Positions 27,579 through 37,809 of a stretch of DNA of 64,000 nucleotides are shown here, one piece after another. Numbering within the stretch: the first letter of the stretch is position 1; every line of letters begins with the position of its first letter. Origin of the DNA: Mesorhizobium sp. (GTDB lineage Bacteria > Pseudomonadota > Alphaproteobacteria > Rhizobiales > Rhizobiaceae); contig NZ_JANJTZ010000053.1 in NCBI RefSeq assembly GCF_024710845.1, forward strand, positions 62,001 to 126,000. Reading direction: 5' to 3'. Below the pieces are notes generated by a model. It saw nothing but the letters and a program-made list of their open reading frames with translations, was not told the DNA's origin and made no database searches. A program made the translations under genes and the position numbers.

Positions 27579-28784
27579 ATGGCGCTGATGCCCGTTCCGG
27601 AAGCATTGGAGCGGCTGCTCGACGGCGCCGCGCCGCTTCCGGCCGAAACCGTCGCGATCGACAAAGCGGCCTGGCGCGTGCTCGCGTCGGACATCGCAGC
27701 GCTGCGCACCCAGCCACCATTCGACGCCTCGGCGATGGACGGTTACGCGGTGCGTGCGGCCGATGTCGCGTCTCCGCCCGTGAGCCTCAAGATCGTAGGC
27801 GAGGCACCGGCCGGTAAGGGCTTCAAAGGCCAGGTCGGCCCAGGCGAAGCGGTCCGCATCTTTACCGGCGCTCCGGTTCCGCACGGCGCCGACGCCGTGC
27901 TCATCCAGGAAAACGCCCGCGCCGTTTCGCCGGGAGTGGTCGAAGCGCTCGAACCCGTTGCGGTTCTGCGCAACATTCGCCACGCAGGCCTCGATTTTCG
28001 CGAGGGCGAACCTCTGCTTGAGGCGGGGCGTGTCCTCGACGCCGCAGCCCTGTCGCTGGCGGCGGCCGCCAATCACGCGACCCTGCCCGTCGTACGCCGG
28101 CCGATCGTGGCGATTCTCGCCACCGGGGACGAATTGCTGCCTCCCGGCAGCGAGACCGGCCCGGACCAGATCATTGCGTCAAACGCCTACGGCGTCGCCG
28201 CGATCGTCGAGCGAACCGGCGGCGTGCCACTCGATTTAGGCATCGTCCGCGACGACCGTGCGGCGATCGATGCTGCGGTTCGCCGCGCGATCGATGCCGG
28301 CGCCAATATCATCGTGACGCTCGGCGGCGCCTCGGTCGGCGACCACGATCTGGTGCGCGAAGTTCTGACGTCAGCGGGAATGTCGCTCGATTTCTGGAAG
28401 ATCGCGATGCGCCCGGGCAAGCCGTTGATGTTCGGCCGTCTCGGCGAGGTCCGCGTGCTCGGTCTGCCCGGCAATCCGGTCGCCTCGCTCGTCTGCTCGC
28501 ATCTCTTCGTCGCGCCGCTGGTCGCCCGCCTCGCCGGCCGGCCCTATGCGGTCGACCTGCGCGACGCCGTCCTTGGAGTCGGCATGAACGGAAACGACCA
28601 GCGGGAAGACTATGTGCGGGCCCGCGGCGAGTGGCGCAACGGACACCTGGTCGTGTCGCCTTTTCCGGTTCAGGATTCGTCGATGCTCAGAACATTGGCC
28701 GAGGCGAATATCCTCATCGTTCGGCCGCCGTTCGCCCCGGCGGCGCCGGCCGGAACACCATGCCGGGTCGTCATGCTGCGCTAA
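27579..28784 (+). CDS. moeA: Molybdopterin molybdenumtransferase
   Basis: MoeA inserts molybdate into adenylylated molybdopterin. The 401-residue protein has the N-terminal domain with PPFDASAMDGYAVRAAD and the GEAVRIFTGAPVPHGADAVLIQE stretch. The central MoCF-biosynthesis domain shows ILATGDELLPPGS and GGASVGDHD. KPLMFGRLGEVRVLGLPGNPVAS precedes the small C-terminal barrel. It follows moaC with a 3-base gap. The 129-base gap after it holds the lexA operators. Confidence 0.97.
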   Translation: MALMPVPEALERLLDGAAPLPAETVAIDKAAWRVLASDIAALRTQPPFDASAMDGYAVRAADVASPPVSLKIVGEAPAGKGFKGQVGPGEAVRIFTGAPVPHGADAVLIQENARAVSPGVVEALEPVAVLRNIRHAGLDFREGEPLLEAGRVLDAAALSLAAAANHATLPVVRRPIVAILATGDELLPPGSETGPDQIIASNAYGVAAIVERTGGVPLDLGIVRDDRAAIDAAVRRAIDAGANIIVTLGGASVGDHDLVREVLTSAGMSLDFWKIAMRPGKPLMFGRLGEVRVLGLPGNPVASLVCSHLFVAPLVARLAGRPYAVDLRDAVLGVGMNGNDQREDYVRARGEWRNGHLVVSPFPVQDSSMLRTLAEANILIVRPPFAPAAPAGTPCRVVMLR

Positions 28785-28849
28785 AGCGCGATTTGGGCGA
28801 ATAGCCTGAACGAACGGTAAACAAATTCATTAAAATTTAAGCAGTTGCA

Positions 28850-28864
28850 GAACACATATCGAAC
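28850..28864. promoter_or_regulatory. LexA operator (SOS box), GAAC-N7-GAAC
   Basis: GAAC ACATATC GAAC is an exact match to the direct-repeat LexA box of alphaproteobacteria, placed 50 bases before the lexA ATG. This position supports autorepression of lexA. Confidence 0.85.
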
Positions 28865-28875
28865 AGATAGTGTTT

Positions 28876-28890
28876 GTTCTGGTTTTGTTT
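28876..28890. promoter_or_regulatory. Second, imperfect LexA-type operator
   Basis: GTTC TGGTTTT GTTT matches GTTC-N7-GTTC except for the last base. It lies 12 bases downstream of the exact box and 24 bases before the lexA start, so it could give tighter or graded autorepression. Confidence 0.5.
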
Positions 28891-28913
28891 GTAGACGATT
28901 CCCGGAGGGCGAG

Positions 28914-29627
28914 ATGCTGACACGCAAGCAACATGAGTTGCTGATGTTCATCCACGAACGGATGAAGGAGTCCGGCATTCCTCCGTCGTTCGACGAGATG
29001 AAGGAGGCGCTCGACCTCGCCTCGAAGTCGGGCATACATCGCCTCATCATGGCGCTGGAGGAGCGAGGCTTTATCCGCCGGCTGCCGAATCGGGCGCGGG
29101 CGCTCGAGGTGATCCGGTTGCCCGAATCGATGTCGCCGGCTTTTTCCAGTCCCAAGAAGTTCTCGCCCAGCATCATCCAGGGCAGTCTCGGCCAGAAGCC
29201 TGCGGAGGCGCCGCGCGCGCCGGTCGCCAGCAATGACGCAGGCAGCGCGATCTCGATCCCCGTCATGGGCCGCATCGCCGCCGGTGTGCCGATCGACGCG
29301 ATCCAGCACCAGACGCACGCGATCATGGTGCCGCCGGAGATGCTCTCGGCCGGCGAACATTATGCGCTTGAAGTCAAAGGCGACTCGATGATCGAGGCCG
29401 GAATCTTCGACGGCGACACCGTGATCATCCGCAACACCAACAATGCGACGCCCGGCGATATCGTCGTTGCCCTGGTCGACGACGAGGAGGCGACGCTCAA
29501 GCGTTTCCGCCGCAAGGGCGCGTCGATCGCACTGGAGGCGGCGAATCCCGCCTATGAGACGAGGATCTTCGGTCCCGACCGGATCAAGGTGCAGGGCCGT
29601 CTGGTCGGTCTTATCCGCAAATATTGA
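28914..29627 (+). CDS. lexA: LexA SOS repressor
   Basis: LexA represses DNA-damage genes and cleaves itself when RecA is activated. The 237-residue protein starts [21 protein letters not shown] with a winged-helix DNA-binding domain (1-70). A long linker leads to the protease domain. The self-cleavage Ala-Gly bond is at about 123-124 in RIAAGVP, and the Ser-Lys dyad is Ser158 (GDSMIEAG) and Lys196 (EATLKRF). The CCCGGAGGGC ribosome site supports this ATG. Two LexA-type boxes upstream indicate autoregulation. Confidence 0.98.
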   Translation: MLTRKQHELLMFIHERMKESGIPPSFDEMKEALDLASKSGIHRLIMALEERGFIRRLPNRARALEVIRLPESMSPAFSSPKKFSPSIIQGSLGQKPAEAPRAPVASNDAGSAISIPVMGRIAAGVPIDAIQHQTHAIMVPPEMLSAGEHYALEVKGDSMIEAGIFDGDTVIIRNTNNATPGDIVVALVDDEEATLKRFRRKGASIALEAANPAYETRIFGPDRIKVQGRLVGLIRKY

Positions 29628-29660
29628 GCGGCGCGGCGCCTGCGGGCGGATGCGATCTGT

Positions 29661-32045
29661 TTAGGGAGCCGGTAGCGAACCGGCCTTCTTGCTCTTGGGC
29701 TCGTAGGGCGCGAGGCCGCGTGCCGTTCGCGAGAAACGGCGGTGATCGTGCCAAGGGCGCGGTTTTCCCTCCGCGATTGTGTGTCTCACCGTCGCATTGC
29801 CAGACCTGTCGAAGCGGATCTCGGCGCTTCCATTGAGGGCCAGTCGTCGCGCGGTGATGACGCTGGTCGTGCTGTGCGGACACGGGTTCGCCGCCGTCGC
29901 ATCGCCGATGACGATCACGCTCGCAATGCCACATGCCCGTTCCGCCGCGGGCATTGTCTCAGCATGGGCGACGACGCCACCGGATGAATGGCGGATCCGG
30001 CACAGGCCATCCGCGCAGGCGAATCTGTCCGAAGGAACCGCCGTCGTGTCTGCCTGTTTCTCCGGCCTGACCAATTGCGGCGCAGACAATGCGCGCGACC
30101 AGTCTTCGGTCGCGAACGCATTCGGCCGGCTCCGGTTGACCGCGAGCAATCCGGCGTCCGTCCGCACGCCGATCAACCGTCCGTCTTCCGACACCAAAGC
30201 ATCGGGCGGATCGCGCAGGCCGATGGTCACGAAGCCCGCCAGCAGAAGGGGGATCGCGGCGAGGCGCATCGCATTCGTTGTCGCCAGGGTGAGTGGCACG
30301 AGCGCGAGGGAAAGCAGAATGACGGAAAGCAGGGGGATCGCCCCGATCGCATCGATCGGCGTCCGTTCCGCGAGCCAGCCGGCGATCGACAGCGCCAGTG
30401 ACAGGCCCTGCCCCATTATCCCGAATGCCCAGCCGTCAAGACCGAACGGCATCAGCACCATGCCCGCGACGGCGGCCGGCATCACGACGACCGAGAACAC
30501 GGGCATCGCGGCGAGATTCGCAACGAGGCCTAGAGGCGACACGCGCTGAAAATGCCACGCACCGAAGATGCCGGTCGCCGTTCCGGCAATGAGAGAGGTT
30601 GCCGCAAGCCCTGCCGCGTAGATCGCAACGGTATGGACGATGCGGACCGGCCTGCTCCGTGTCGCCGGATTGACATGCGGCTTGCCGGCGCGGCGCTCGG
30701 CCCACCAGGCATAGGCGGAGACGAGGGCGGCCGTTGCCGCGAAGGACATCTGGAAACTCGGGCCGACGACCTCGTGCGGCGAAACCAGGATGATCAGCAG
30801 CGCCGCGATGGCGAGGTTGCGCATTGTGAGAGCCGCCCGATCGAAGAGCAGTGCAACCAGCATCACCGCGATCATCAGGAAGCTGCGCTCGGCCGCGACC
30901 TGCGAGCCGGAGATCAGGAGATAGGCGGCGAGCGCACCGAGTGCTCCCGCCGCCGCGTATTTGCGCACGGATCGGCGCGAGGCGAACCCCGGAAAGGCCG
31001 CGAAGCCGAGCCGCAGCGATCCGATCACGACGCCTGCCACCAGTGCCATGTGGAGTCCGGAAATCGACAGCACATGCGCAAGGCCGGTGACGCGCAGCGT
31101 TTCGTTGACCTCTTCGGGTATCCCCGCGCGTACGCCTGCGACCAGCGCCGCGGCGATCTCGCCTTCCGGCCCGTCGATATGGCCCCGAATGCGCTCGGCA
31201 AGGCCGATCCGCCGTCCCTCGATCCATGCATTCAGCAGTTGGCCGATGGAGGGTGGGACATTGTGCCCAGCGAATTCCGGCGCCTTCAGGAAGAACCCGT
31301 TCGCTCCGATGCCGTCGAAATAGCTCTCGAAAGCAAAGTCGTACGAATCCGGCCGTAGCGGTCCGAGCGGCGGCGCCAGGCGCGCCAGTCCGGTCACCAC
31401 CATCCCCGGTTCGAGCCCTTGAGGCACGGAGCGGGCGGTCAGCCGCACCTTGTCCGGCTGGTAGCGCAGCTTCGGCCGCTCGGTGTCCAGCACCGCCAGG
31501 GTGAGCCGCACGCGGCCGTTGTCCCGCTTCTCGATCGTTTCGACACGCGCGGTGACCCGTGTCGTGATCTCTCCGCCGATCACCTTGGTCCCGGCCCGCC
31601 ACGTCTCGATCTTCCCGGCCACGACGCCTGCGATGATCAGAAGCAGTGCCAGGAGCGCGTATCGCACAGGCGGATAGGCGCGCGCGAGCCAGGCGCCGGC
31701 AGCCAGGATTGAGGCCGACGACAGGACCGGCGTCCAGCCTGGTTCGGTGTCCGCCGCGAAATAGGCGACGGAGCCGACACATAGAAGCACGGGCACGAGC
31801 AGGAACGCCGCGCCCCGATCGAGCTCGAGACTGACCGCGGAGGCCAGCTTTCGCCCATAGGTAGACCAACGGACAGACCGTGGACTAGCGTTCGCCCCGG
31901 TTCGACCGGCCACCGCCGCGCCGTCACCAAGCGGTTCGATCCTGCCTGGGCGCCACGGCGAAATCTCCGCTCCGCGAGTGCCGAACGGCGGCGGTGCGAA
32001 CAGAACACGCTCGTCCTGCCGTTGATCGCTCCCCTCGCCGTCCAT
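29661..32045 (-). CDS. ComEC/Rec2-family DNA-uptake channel protein
   Basis: This 794-residue polytopic membrane protein has hydrophobic helices near the N-terminus ([19 protein letters not shown]), a DUF4131-like soluble region, and the ComEC core with [26 protein letters not shown]. ComEC forms the inner-membrane channel for single-stranded DNA in natural transformation. I see no metallo-beta-lactamase HxHxDH motif at the C-terminus, so the nuclease-like domain found in some relatives seems absent. No other competence genes are nearby. Its 3' end faces lexA across 33 bases; it is divergent from gltX. Confidence 0.9.
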   Translation of the reverse strand: MDGEGSDQRQDERVLFAPPPFGTRGAEISPWRPGRIEPLGDGAAVAGRTGANASPRSVRWSTYGRKLASAVSLELDRGAAFLLVPVLLCVGSVAYFAADTEPGWTPVLSSASILAAGAWLARAYPPVRYALLALLLIIAGVVAGKIETWRAGTKVIGGEITTRVTARVETIEKRDNGRVRLTLAVLDTERPKLRYQPDKVRLTARSVPQGLEPGMVVTGLARLAPPLGPLRPDSYDFAFESYFDGIGANGFFLKAPEFAGHNVPPSIGQLLNAWIEGRRIGLAERIRGHIDGPEGEIAAALVAGVRAGIPEEVNETLRVTGLAHVLSISGLHMALVAGVVIGSLRLGFAAFPGFASRRSVRKYAAAGALGALAAYLLISGSQVAAERSFLMIAVMLVALLFDRAALTMRNLAIAALLIILVSPHEVVGPSFQMSFAATAALVSAYAWWAERRAGKPHVNPATRSRPVRIVHTVAIYAAGLAATSLIAGTATGIFGAWHFQRVSPLGLVANLAAMPVFSVVVMPAAVAGMVLMPFGLDGWAFGIMGQGLSLALSIAGWLAERTPIDAIGAIPLLSVILLSLALVPLTLATTNAMRLAAIPLLLAGFVTIGLRDPPDALVSEDGRLIGVRTDAGLLAVNRSRPNAFATEDWSRALSAPQLVRPEKQADTTAVPSDRFACADGLCRIRHSSGGVVAHAETMPAAERACGIASVIVIGDATAANPCPHSTTSVITARRLALNGSAEIRFDRSGNATVRHTIAEGKPRPWHDHRRFSRTARGLAPYEPKSKKAGSLPAP
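29668..29695 (+). terminator. Weak terminator-like hairpin after lexA
   Basis: GCCGGT, an AGCGA loop and ACCGGC form a 6-base stem followed by CTTCTTGCTCTT. It lies inside the 3' end of convergent comEC. The stem is short and the tract mixed, so the call is tentative. Confidence 0.3.
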
Positions 32046-32147
32046 GCGACAGCCACCCGACGACCTTGCGCCCCAGACGCTTCATGCTACATGAACCGCA
32101 ACGAAACGCTATCCGCGCGGCTTCCGCGCCGCCATCCGGAACATTCA

Positions 32148-33569
32148 ATGTCCAGTCCTGTCGTCACGCGCTTTGCGCCCTCCCCCACGGGCTACCTCCA
32201 TATTGGCGGCGCCCGCACCGCGCTCTTCAACTGGCTCTACGCAAGACACACCGGCGGCAAGATGCTGCTACGCATCGAGGACACCGACCGCGAGCGCTCG
32301 ACGGACGCCGCGACGGCCGCGATTCTCGAAGGCCTGACCTGGCTCGGCCTCACATGGGACGGCGAGCCGATCTCGCAGTTCGAGCGTGCGCCGCGCCACC
32401 GCGAGGTGGCCGAGCAGCTGGTCGCCATGGGCAAGGCATATTACTGCTACGCCACGCCCGAAGAACTGAACGAGATGCGCGAGAAGGCGAAGGCCGAAGG
32501 CCGGCCGCCGCGTTATGACGGGCGCTGGCGCGACCGCGACCCCTCCGAGGCACCTGCCGGCGCCAAGGGCGCGATCCGCATCAAGGCGCCGCAGGTGGGC
32601 GAGACCGTCGTCCATGACCGGGTCCAGGGCGAGGTCCGCTTCCCGAACAAGGATCTCGACGACTTCATCATCCTGCGCTCCGACGGCAACCCGACCTACA
32701 TGCATGCCGTGGTCGTGGACGACCATGACATGGGCGTCACCCACATCATCCGCGGCGACGATCACCTGACCAATGCCGCGCGGCAGACCATCATCTACCA
32801 GGCGATGGGCTGGGACGTGCCGTCGATGGCGCATATCCCGCTGATCCACGGCGCCGACGGAGCCAAGCTGTCGAAACGCCACGGCGCTCTCGGCGTCGAG
32901 GCTTATCGGGCGATGGGCTACCTGCCCAAGGCGCTGCTCAACTATCTGGCGCGTCTCGGCTGGAGCCATGGCGATGACGAGGTGATGTCGATCGAGGACA
33001 TGGTCTCCTGGTTCGAGATCGAGGACGTGAACAAAGGCGCAGCGCGTTTCGACTTCGCCAAGCTCGAGGCGCTGAACGGCCTGTGGATGCGCCGCACCGA
33101 CGATGCCGAACTGACCGATGCGCTGATCGCGACGCTTCCCTTCCTGCAGGGCGGCGAAGCGACCCTCTCCGCGCTTTCGGACGAGAAGCGCGCGCAACTG
33201 CTTGCCGCCATGCCCGGTCTCAAGGAACGCGCGAAAACACTGGTCGAGCTTGCCGACAGCGCCGGCTATCTGTTCGCGCACCGTCCTCTCGACATAGATG
33301 AGAAGGCGGCCGCGATCCTGGACGCAGATGCGCGGTCGATCCTCTCCAAGGCGGCCGACGCGCTTGCCTCGGTCAGCGACTGGACGGCGCAGGAGACCGA
33401 AGCAGCGGTTCGCACCGTCGCCGAGGCGGCCGGCCTGAAGCTCGGCAAGGTCGCGCAGCCATTGCGCGCCGCGCTCACCGGCAGAAGCACGTCACCAGGC
33501 GTCTTCGACGTGCTCGCCATTCTCGGACGCGAGGAATCGCTCGGACGCATTCGCGATCAGGCACGATAA
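32148..33569 (+). CDS. gltX: Glutamyl-tRNA synthetase
   Basis: GltX charges tRNA-Glu (and in many alphaproteobacteria tRNA-Gln, later amidated). The ATG giving [29 protein letters not shown] yields 473 residues; the 42-codon ORF extension is not family-like. HIGG replaces the HIGH class I signature, as usual in GltX, and AKLSKRHGA is the KMSKS-type loop. The discriminating [15 protein letters not shown] stretch is also present. GST follows after 24 bases and may share the transcript. Confidence 0.97.
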   Translation: MSSPVVTRFAPSPTGYLHIGGARTALFNWLYARHTGGKMLLRIEDTDRERSTDAATAAILEGLTWLGLTWDGEPISQFERAPRHREVAEQLVAMGKAYYCYATPEELNEMREKAKAEGRPPRYDGRWRDRDPSEAPAGAKGAIRIKAPQVGETVVHDRVQGEVRFPNKDLDDFIILRSDGNPTYMHAVVVDDHDMGVTHIIRGDDHLTNAARQTIIYQAMGWDVPSMAHIPLIHGADGAKLSKRHGALGVEAYRAMGYLPKALLNYLARLGWSHGDDEVMSIEDMVSWFEIEDVNKGAARFDFAKLEALNGLWMRRTDDAELTDALIATLPFLQGGEATLSALSDEKRAQLLAAMPGLKERAKTLVELADSAGYLFAHRPLDIDEKAAAILDADARSILSKAADALASVSDWTAQETEAAVRTVAEAAGLKLGKVAQPLRAALTGRSTSPGVFDVLAILGREESLGRIRDQAR

Positions 33570-33593
33570 ATAACAGCATAGGGGGAACCGCGG

Positions 33594-34223
33594 ATGTACA
33601 AGCTCTACGGCAGGCCGGGCTCCGGCTCAGGAGCGGTCGAAGCCGTTCTGCGTTTTGCGGATATCGATTGCGAGATCGTCGATCTGCCGCGCTGGCCAGA
33701 GGGCGAGCCGCCGGCCGAACTGCTTGCGGTCAATCCTCTCGGGCAGGTGCCGACGCTGATCCTGCCCAATGGCGGCATCATGACGGAATCGGCCGCGATA
33801 TGCGTCTTCCTCGCGGACCTCCACCCGTCTTGCGGCCTTTCACCTTCAATCAGCGAGCCTTCACGCGCAGCCTTCCTGCGCTGGATGTTCTATCTCGCGG
33901 CGAACGTCTACATGAGCGAGTTGAGATGCTACTACCCGCATCGCTACACGGCCGACGCCGGCGCTGCGGATGCGATCAGACAATCGGCGCTGGAGCGCCG
34001 GACCTTTGAGTGGTCCGTCTTCGCCGATGCTCTCGGCGACAGGCCCTTCGCGCTCGGAGACAAGCTGTCGGCGGTCGACATCTACGCGGCCATGCTGATC
34101 AGTTGGGTCGATGATCTGGACGTGTTCTGCGAGCGCTTTCCCGCACTTAGAGCCCTTTATGCGCGCGTCGCGGAGGAGCCCGCGATCGCGAAAGTGTGGT
34201 CGCGGCACGGCATGCCGGTCTGA
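33594..34223 (+). CDS. Glutathione S-transferase family protein
   Basis: This 209-residue protein has the thioredoxin-like N-terminal half MYKLYGRPGSGSGAVEAVLRFADIDCEIVDLPRW, then NPLGQVPTLILPNGGIMTESAAICVFLAD, where the Pro and TES form the glutathione site. The C-terminal half is all-helical (DRPFALGDKLSAVDIYAAMLISW). The catalytic residue is probably Ser11 or Ser13 near the N-terminus. The substrate is unknown. It is 24 bases after gltX, probably co-transcribed, and a weak hairpin follows. Confidence 0.9.
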   Translation: MYKLYGRPGSGSGAVEAVLRFADIDCEIVDLPRWPEGEPPAELLAVNPLGQVPTLILPNGGIMTESAAICVFLADLHPSCGLSPSISEPSRAAFLRWMFYLAANVYMSELRCYYPHRYTADAGAADAIRQSALERRTFEWSVFADALGDRPFALGDKLSAVDIYAAMLISWVDDLDVFCERFPALRALYARVAEEPAIAKVWSRHGMPV

Positions 34224-34229
34224 GGCGAT

Positions 34230-34252
34230 AAATTCTCTCCGGCGGCCGGAGA
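34230..34252 (+). terminator. Weak hairpin after the GST gene
   Basis: ATTCTCTCCGG pairs with CCGGAGAAT with a two-base bulge and a CGG loop. No T-run follows directly, so this is a tentative terminator or mRNA end. Confidence 0.3.
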
Positions 34253-34421
34253 ATCTTCTGGACCGACCGGATTTTGCATTGCAGCATCAGCCCAACGGTC
34301 AGCTTGGCACCTTGTCGTAAATGCGATAGCACATGCCGGGAAAAACACCGGGGCGGGTTTTTCTCTTCGCGCCTCATCATCCTCCAGGCGCGTTCTTTTG
34401 GGGCATTCGAAGGGAGTTGCT

Positions 34422-35711
34422 ATGACGAATAAAACTGCGAAATTGGAATTTGGCGGCAAGTCCCTCGATCTCAAAGTGCGAAGCGGGTCCGTCGGGCCGG
34501 ATGTCATCGACATCGCTCCGCTGTTTAAGGAGACGGGAGCCTTCACCTACGATCCGGGCTTCACGTCGACGGCTTCGTGCGATTCCGCCATCACCTATAT
34601 CGACGGCGATGAGGGCATCCTGCTGCACCGCGGCTACCCGATCGACCAGCTTGCCGAGCACGGCGATTTCCTCGAAACCTGTTACCTGCTGCTCTACGGA
34701 GAATTGCCGACCAAGACGCAGAAGGAGGATTTCGACTATCGCGTCACGCGCCACACCATGGTGCACGAGCAGATGGTGAACTTTTTCCGCGGCTTTCGCC
34801 GCGACGCGCACCCGATGGCCGTGATGTGCGGCGTGGTCGGCGCTCTGTCAGCCTTCTATCACGACTCGACCGATATTTCCGATCCGCATCAGCGCATGGT
34901 CGCCTCGATCCGGCTGATCGCAAAGATGCCGACGATCGCTGCGATGGCCTACAAATACCATATCGGCCAGCCATTCGTGTATCCGCGAAACGATCTCTCT
35001 TACGCGGCGAACTTTCTGCGGATGTGCTTCGCGGTGCCGGCCGAGGAATACCAGGCCAATCCGGTGCTCGCCCGCGCGATGGAGCGCATCTTCATCCTCC
35101 ACGCCGATCATGAGCAGAATGCATCGACCTCGACCGTACGTCTCGCCGGCTCGTCCGGCGCCAATCCGTTCGCCTGCATAGCAGCCGGCATCGCGTGCCT
35201 GTGGGGGCCGGCGCATGGCGGCGCAAACGAAGCCGCGCTCAACATGCTTTCCGAGATCGGGACGGTCGACCGCATCCCGGAATACATTGCCCGCGCCAAG
35301 GACAAGAACGATCCGTTCCGGCTGATGGGCTTCGGCCACCGCGTCTACAAGAACTACGACCCGCGCGCGAAGATCATGCAGCGCACCACGCACGAGGTTC
35401 TCGGCGAACTCGGCATCAAGGATGATCCGCTGCTCGACGTCGCGATGGAACTCGAGAGGATCGCTCTTACCGACGAATACTTCATCGAGAAGAAGCTCTA
35501 CCCGAACATCGACTTCTATTCCGGCATCACGCTGAAGGCGCTCGGCTTCCCCACCACCATGTTCACGGTGCTTTTCGCGGTGGCCCGCACCGTCGGCTGG
35601 ATCGCCCAGTGGAAGGAGATGATCGAGGATCCGCTGCAGAAGATCGGCCGGCCACGCCAGCTTTACACCGGCGCCCCGGAACGGGACTACGTGCCGATCG
35701 CCAAGCGCTGA
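34422..35711 (+). CDS. gltA: Citrate synthase (type II)
   Basis: Citrate synthase condenses oxaloacetate and acetyl-CoA to start the TCA cycle. The 429-residue protein has an N-terminal segment typical of the hexameric type II enzymes. [48 protein letters not shown] carries catalytic histidines, and [16 protein letters not shown] carries further active-site residues. The ATG at 34422 has GGGAG seven bases upstream; the ORF extension to 34398 is not needed. Monocistronic in appearance, convergent with lpxB. Confidence 0.98.
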   Translation: MTNKTAKLEFGGKSLDLKVRSGSVGPDVIDIAPLFKETGAFTYDPGFTSTASCDSAITYIDGDEGILLHRGYPIDQLAEHGDFLETCYLLLYGELPTKTQKEDFDYRVTRHTMVHEQMVNFFRGFRRDAHPMAVMCGVVGALSAFYHDSTDISDPHQRMVASIRLIAKMPTIAAMAYKYHIGQPFVYPRNDLSYAANFLRMCFAVPAEEYQANPVLARAMERIFILHADHEQNASTSTVRLAGSSGANPFACIAAGIACLWGPAHGGANEAALNMLSEIGTVDRIPEYIARAKDKNDPFRLMGFGHRVYKNYDPRAKIMQRTTHEVLGELGIKDDPLLDVAMELERIALTDEYFIEKKLYPNIDFYSGITLKALGFPTTMFTVLFAVARTVGWIAQWKEMIEDPLQKIGRPRQLYTGAPERDYVPIAKR

Positions 35712-35730
35712 TCGACCCTCGGAATAGAAC

Positions 35731-35754
35731 GAACGGGCGCTCAGGCGCCCGTTC
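35731..35754. terminator. Perfect hairpin between gltA and lpxB, with the lpxB stop in the loop
   Basis: GAACGGGCGC and GCGCCCGTTC pair perfectly around a TCAG loop. The first three loop bases are the reverse complement of the lpxB TGA. It lies 20 bases after the gltA stop. T-tracts on either side are poor, so it may act as a bidirectional terminator or as a 3' end stabiliser. Confidence 0.6.
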
Positions 35755-36916
35755 TGCGTTCTATCTCCGAGATGACCACATTCGCGGCGATCTCTCCCGG
35801 CGGACGGTCCGTGGCAAGCCGTCGACGGATTTCGGCAAATCCCGCCTTCTGCCAAGCTCGCATCTCGTTATCGGCGAAGAGGCACTCGAGAACGCGGGCC
35901 AAATGCTCCGGCCTGACGTACTGGTTGTAGTATTCTGGCGCGACCGGACGATCGGCGATCAGGTTCGGCAGCAAGGCGGACCAGGTCGTGATCCAGCCTT
36001 CCACCTGGCGGGAGAGCCAGTCGAACTTGTAGCAGGAGACGAGCGGTACACCCGCCAGCGCCAACTCGAGCGAAACAGTGCCCGATGCGATCAGCGCCGC
36101 ATCCGCCTCGCCGAATGCCCGCCATTTCTCGTCCGCGCCGACCACGATCTCCGGGGCCTGAGCCCAGTCCTTCACGCCGGCCGCCACACGCTCGCGTAGG
36201 CGCGGCAACGTCGGCAATACGATGCGGAAACGGTTTCCGCGCGCGCGCAGCACGTCGATGGTCTCGCCGAACGGCACGAGAAGCTGGGCGATTTCCGTTC
36301 CGCGGGAGCCCGGTAGGACGAGCAGCGTCTTCTCGCGCTCAGCGCCCATGTCACGCGGCACGCTCTGCGCGGAGGCGGCGGACAGAACACCGGGATCTGC
36401 AGTCAGCCGATGCCCGACGAAGGTCCCTTGCGGTCCTCCAAGCCGTTGCAGGACATCGGGCTCGAACGGGAGAACGCACAGGATATGGTCGACATAGGGC
36501 TTGATCGCCTTCGCCCGCCCCGGCCGCCAGGCCCAGACGCTTGGACTGACATAGTGGACGATCGGGATGGACGGGTCGGCGGCGCGCACCTTCTTTGCGA
36601 CACGCAGGGAGAAGTCCGGACTGTCGATGGTCACCAGGCAGTCCGGCTTCGCACGGACGATCTCGCGCGCTGTCCGCCCGATACGGCGGATCAAACGCGG
36701 CAGGTCGCGGACCACCGCGGTCACGCCCATGAGGGCGATCTCGGACGAGTTGAAGAGCGAGGTCAGACCCTGAGCCTCAAGATGTCTGCCGCCCAGACCC
36801 GTGAGCTCGACCTTCCGGCCGGAGGAAGCGCGCAGCGCGGCGACAAGATCGGCTCCCAGAAGGTCGCCAGACTCCTCGCCTGCCACAACCGCGAGCTTCA
36901 GCGGCCTGCCGTTCAT
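35741..36916 (-). CDS. lpxB: Lipid-A-disaccharide synthase
   Basis: LpxB (GT19) joins lipid X and UDP-2,3-diacylglucosamine into the tetra-acyl disaccharide 1-phosphate at the membrane. The ATG giving MNGRPLKLAVVAGEESGDLLGADL yields 391 residues, the family length. The GEESGDLLGA and YVSPSVWAWRPGRAKAI stretches are LpxB signatures. LLPNLIADRPVAPEYYNQ lies near the C-terminus. It overlaps lpxI by 4 bases and is the last gene of the lpxD-fabZ-lpxA-lpxI-lpxB run. Confidence 0.97.
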   Translation of the reverse strand: MNGRPLKLAVVAGEESGDLLGADLVAALRASSGRKVELTGLGGRHLEAQGLTSLFNSSEIALMGVTAVVRDLPRLIRRIGRTAREIVRAKPDCLVTIDSPDFSLRVAKKVRAADPSIPIVHYVSPSVWAWRPGRAKAIKPYVDHILCVLPFEPDVLQRLGGPQGTFVGHRLTADPGVLSAASAQSVPRDMGAEREKTLLVLPGSRGTEIAQLLVPFGETIDVLRARGNRFRIVLPTLPRLRERVAAGVKDWAQAPEIVVGADEKWRAFGEADAALIASGTVSLELALAGVPLVSCYKFDWLSRQVEGWITTWSALLPNLIADRPVAPEYYNQYVRPEHLARVLECLFADNEMRAWQKAGFAEIRRRLATDRPPGEIAANVVISEIERRTGA

Positions 36917-37809
36917 TCGGCCCAATCCTTTTCGACGAGGCCGATCACGAACAGTCCCAGTTCGTCGGCCTTCGATACCACGGCCCCCATATCGAGCACG
37001 ATCGACCGGTCTGCTTCGATCCCGATGCCGGCAAGTCCTGCTGCATGTGCCAGTTCCACCGTTCCGACGCCAATCGTGGGAAGGTCGGCTCGCAATTCCT
37101 GCGACGGCTTGGCGCATTTCACCAGCACTCCGCCGCTGGCGCCCGCGATGCGACCGTTCGTTCTGAGGGCGACCGTTCGCTGCAACAGTCCGTCCGTGCC
37201 TTCGATGCCTTCGAGCGCGACCGCCCTGCCCCCGACAGCAACCGCCGCCTGTCCGATGTCGAGCGCGCCGATGGCGCGGGCTGCGGTCGCGGCGGCCTTC
37301 AGATCCACCCGGTCGCGCGCTTTTGGCGCCCGGGTCGTGAGAACGCCCGGCGGCGCCAGCAGATCGGGCATTATGTCGTGGGCACCGACCACGGTTATCC
37401 CCAGTCCCTCATAGTAGCGGACGATCGCCCGCAGCAGGTTGTCGTCGCCGCGTGCAAGAGACGCAGCGACACGGGGCACCATACGCAGGATACCGAGGCT
37501 CGGCCTGAGGGAGCTCAGGCGCAGGCGGCGGCTTACACCTCCGGCCATGACGAGGTGAGTCACCCCCTCGCGCCTAAACCTCGCCGCCGCCTTGCCGATA
37601 TGCTCGAGAGGCATGATCCAGTGGTCCTGCCCGGTCAGCACAGGCGAGGTCGCATCGGCTTCGCCTTCGATCAGGACCACGAAAGGCCGGTGCCCCATGG
37701 CGACGAGCCTCTCGACCAACTCGATCGGGAGCCGGCCGGCGCCCGCGCCAACGGCGATGCGCTCGCCAGGGCGAATCTCGAATGCCGGTGAGCCTTCAGT
37801 CCTCGCCAT
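36913..37809 (-). CDS. lpxI: UDP-2,3-diacylglucosamine pyrophosphatase LpxI
   Basis: LpxI (DUF1009) hydrolyses UDP-2,3-diacylglucosamine to lipid X, the step done by LpxH in enterobacteria. The 298-residue protein begins MARTEGSPAFEIRPGERIAVGAGAGRLPIELVERL. It shows VTHLVMAGGVSRRLRL, the VGAHDIMPDLLAPPGVLT stretch and the C-terminal TIGVGTVELAHAAGLAGIGIEA, which match the LpxI family. The start overlaps the lpxA 3' end by 14 bases and the stop overlaps lpxB by 4, so expression is coupled. Confidence 0.93.
   Translation of the reverse strand: MARTEGSPAFEIRPGERIAVGAGAGRLPIELVERLVAMGHRPFVVLIEGEADATSPVLTGQDHWIMPLEHIGKAAARFRREGVTHLVMAGGVSRRLRLSSLRPSLGILRMVPRVAASLARGDDNLLRAIVRYYEGLGITVVGAHDIMPDLLAPPGVLTTRAPKARDRVDLKAAATAARAIGALDIGQAAVAVGGRAVALEGIEGTDGLLQRTVALRTNGRIAGASGGVLVKCAKPSQELRADLPTIGVGTVELAHAAGLAGIGIEADRSIVLDMGAVVSKADELGLFVIGLVEKDWAE

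Noticed and set aside
29661-32045. A competence system around comEC
   Set aside because: Only comEC is present. It is a conserved single gene in many Rhizobiales and no pilus or DNA-binding competence genes occur here.
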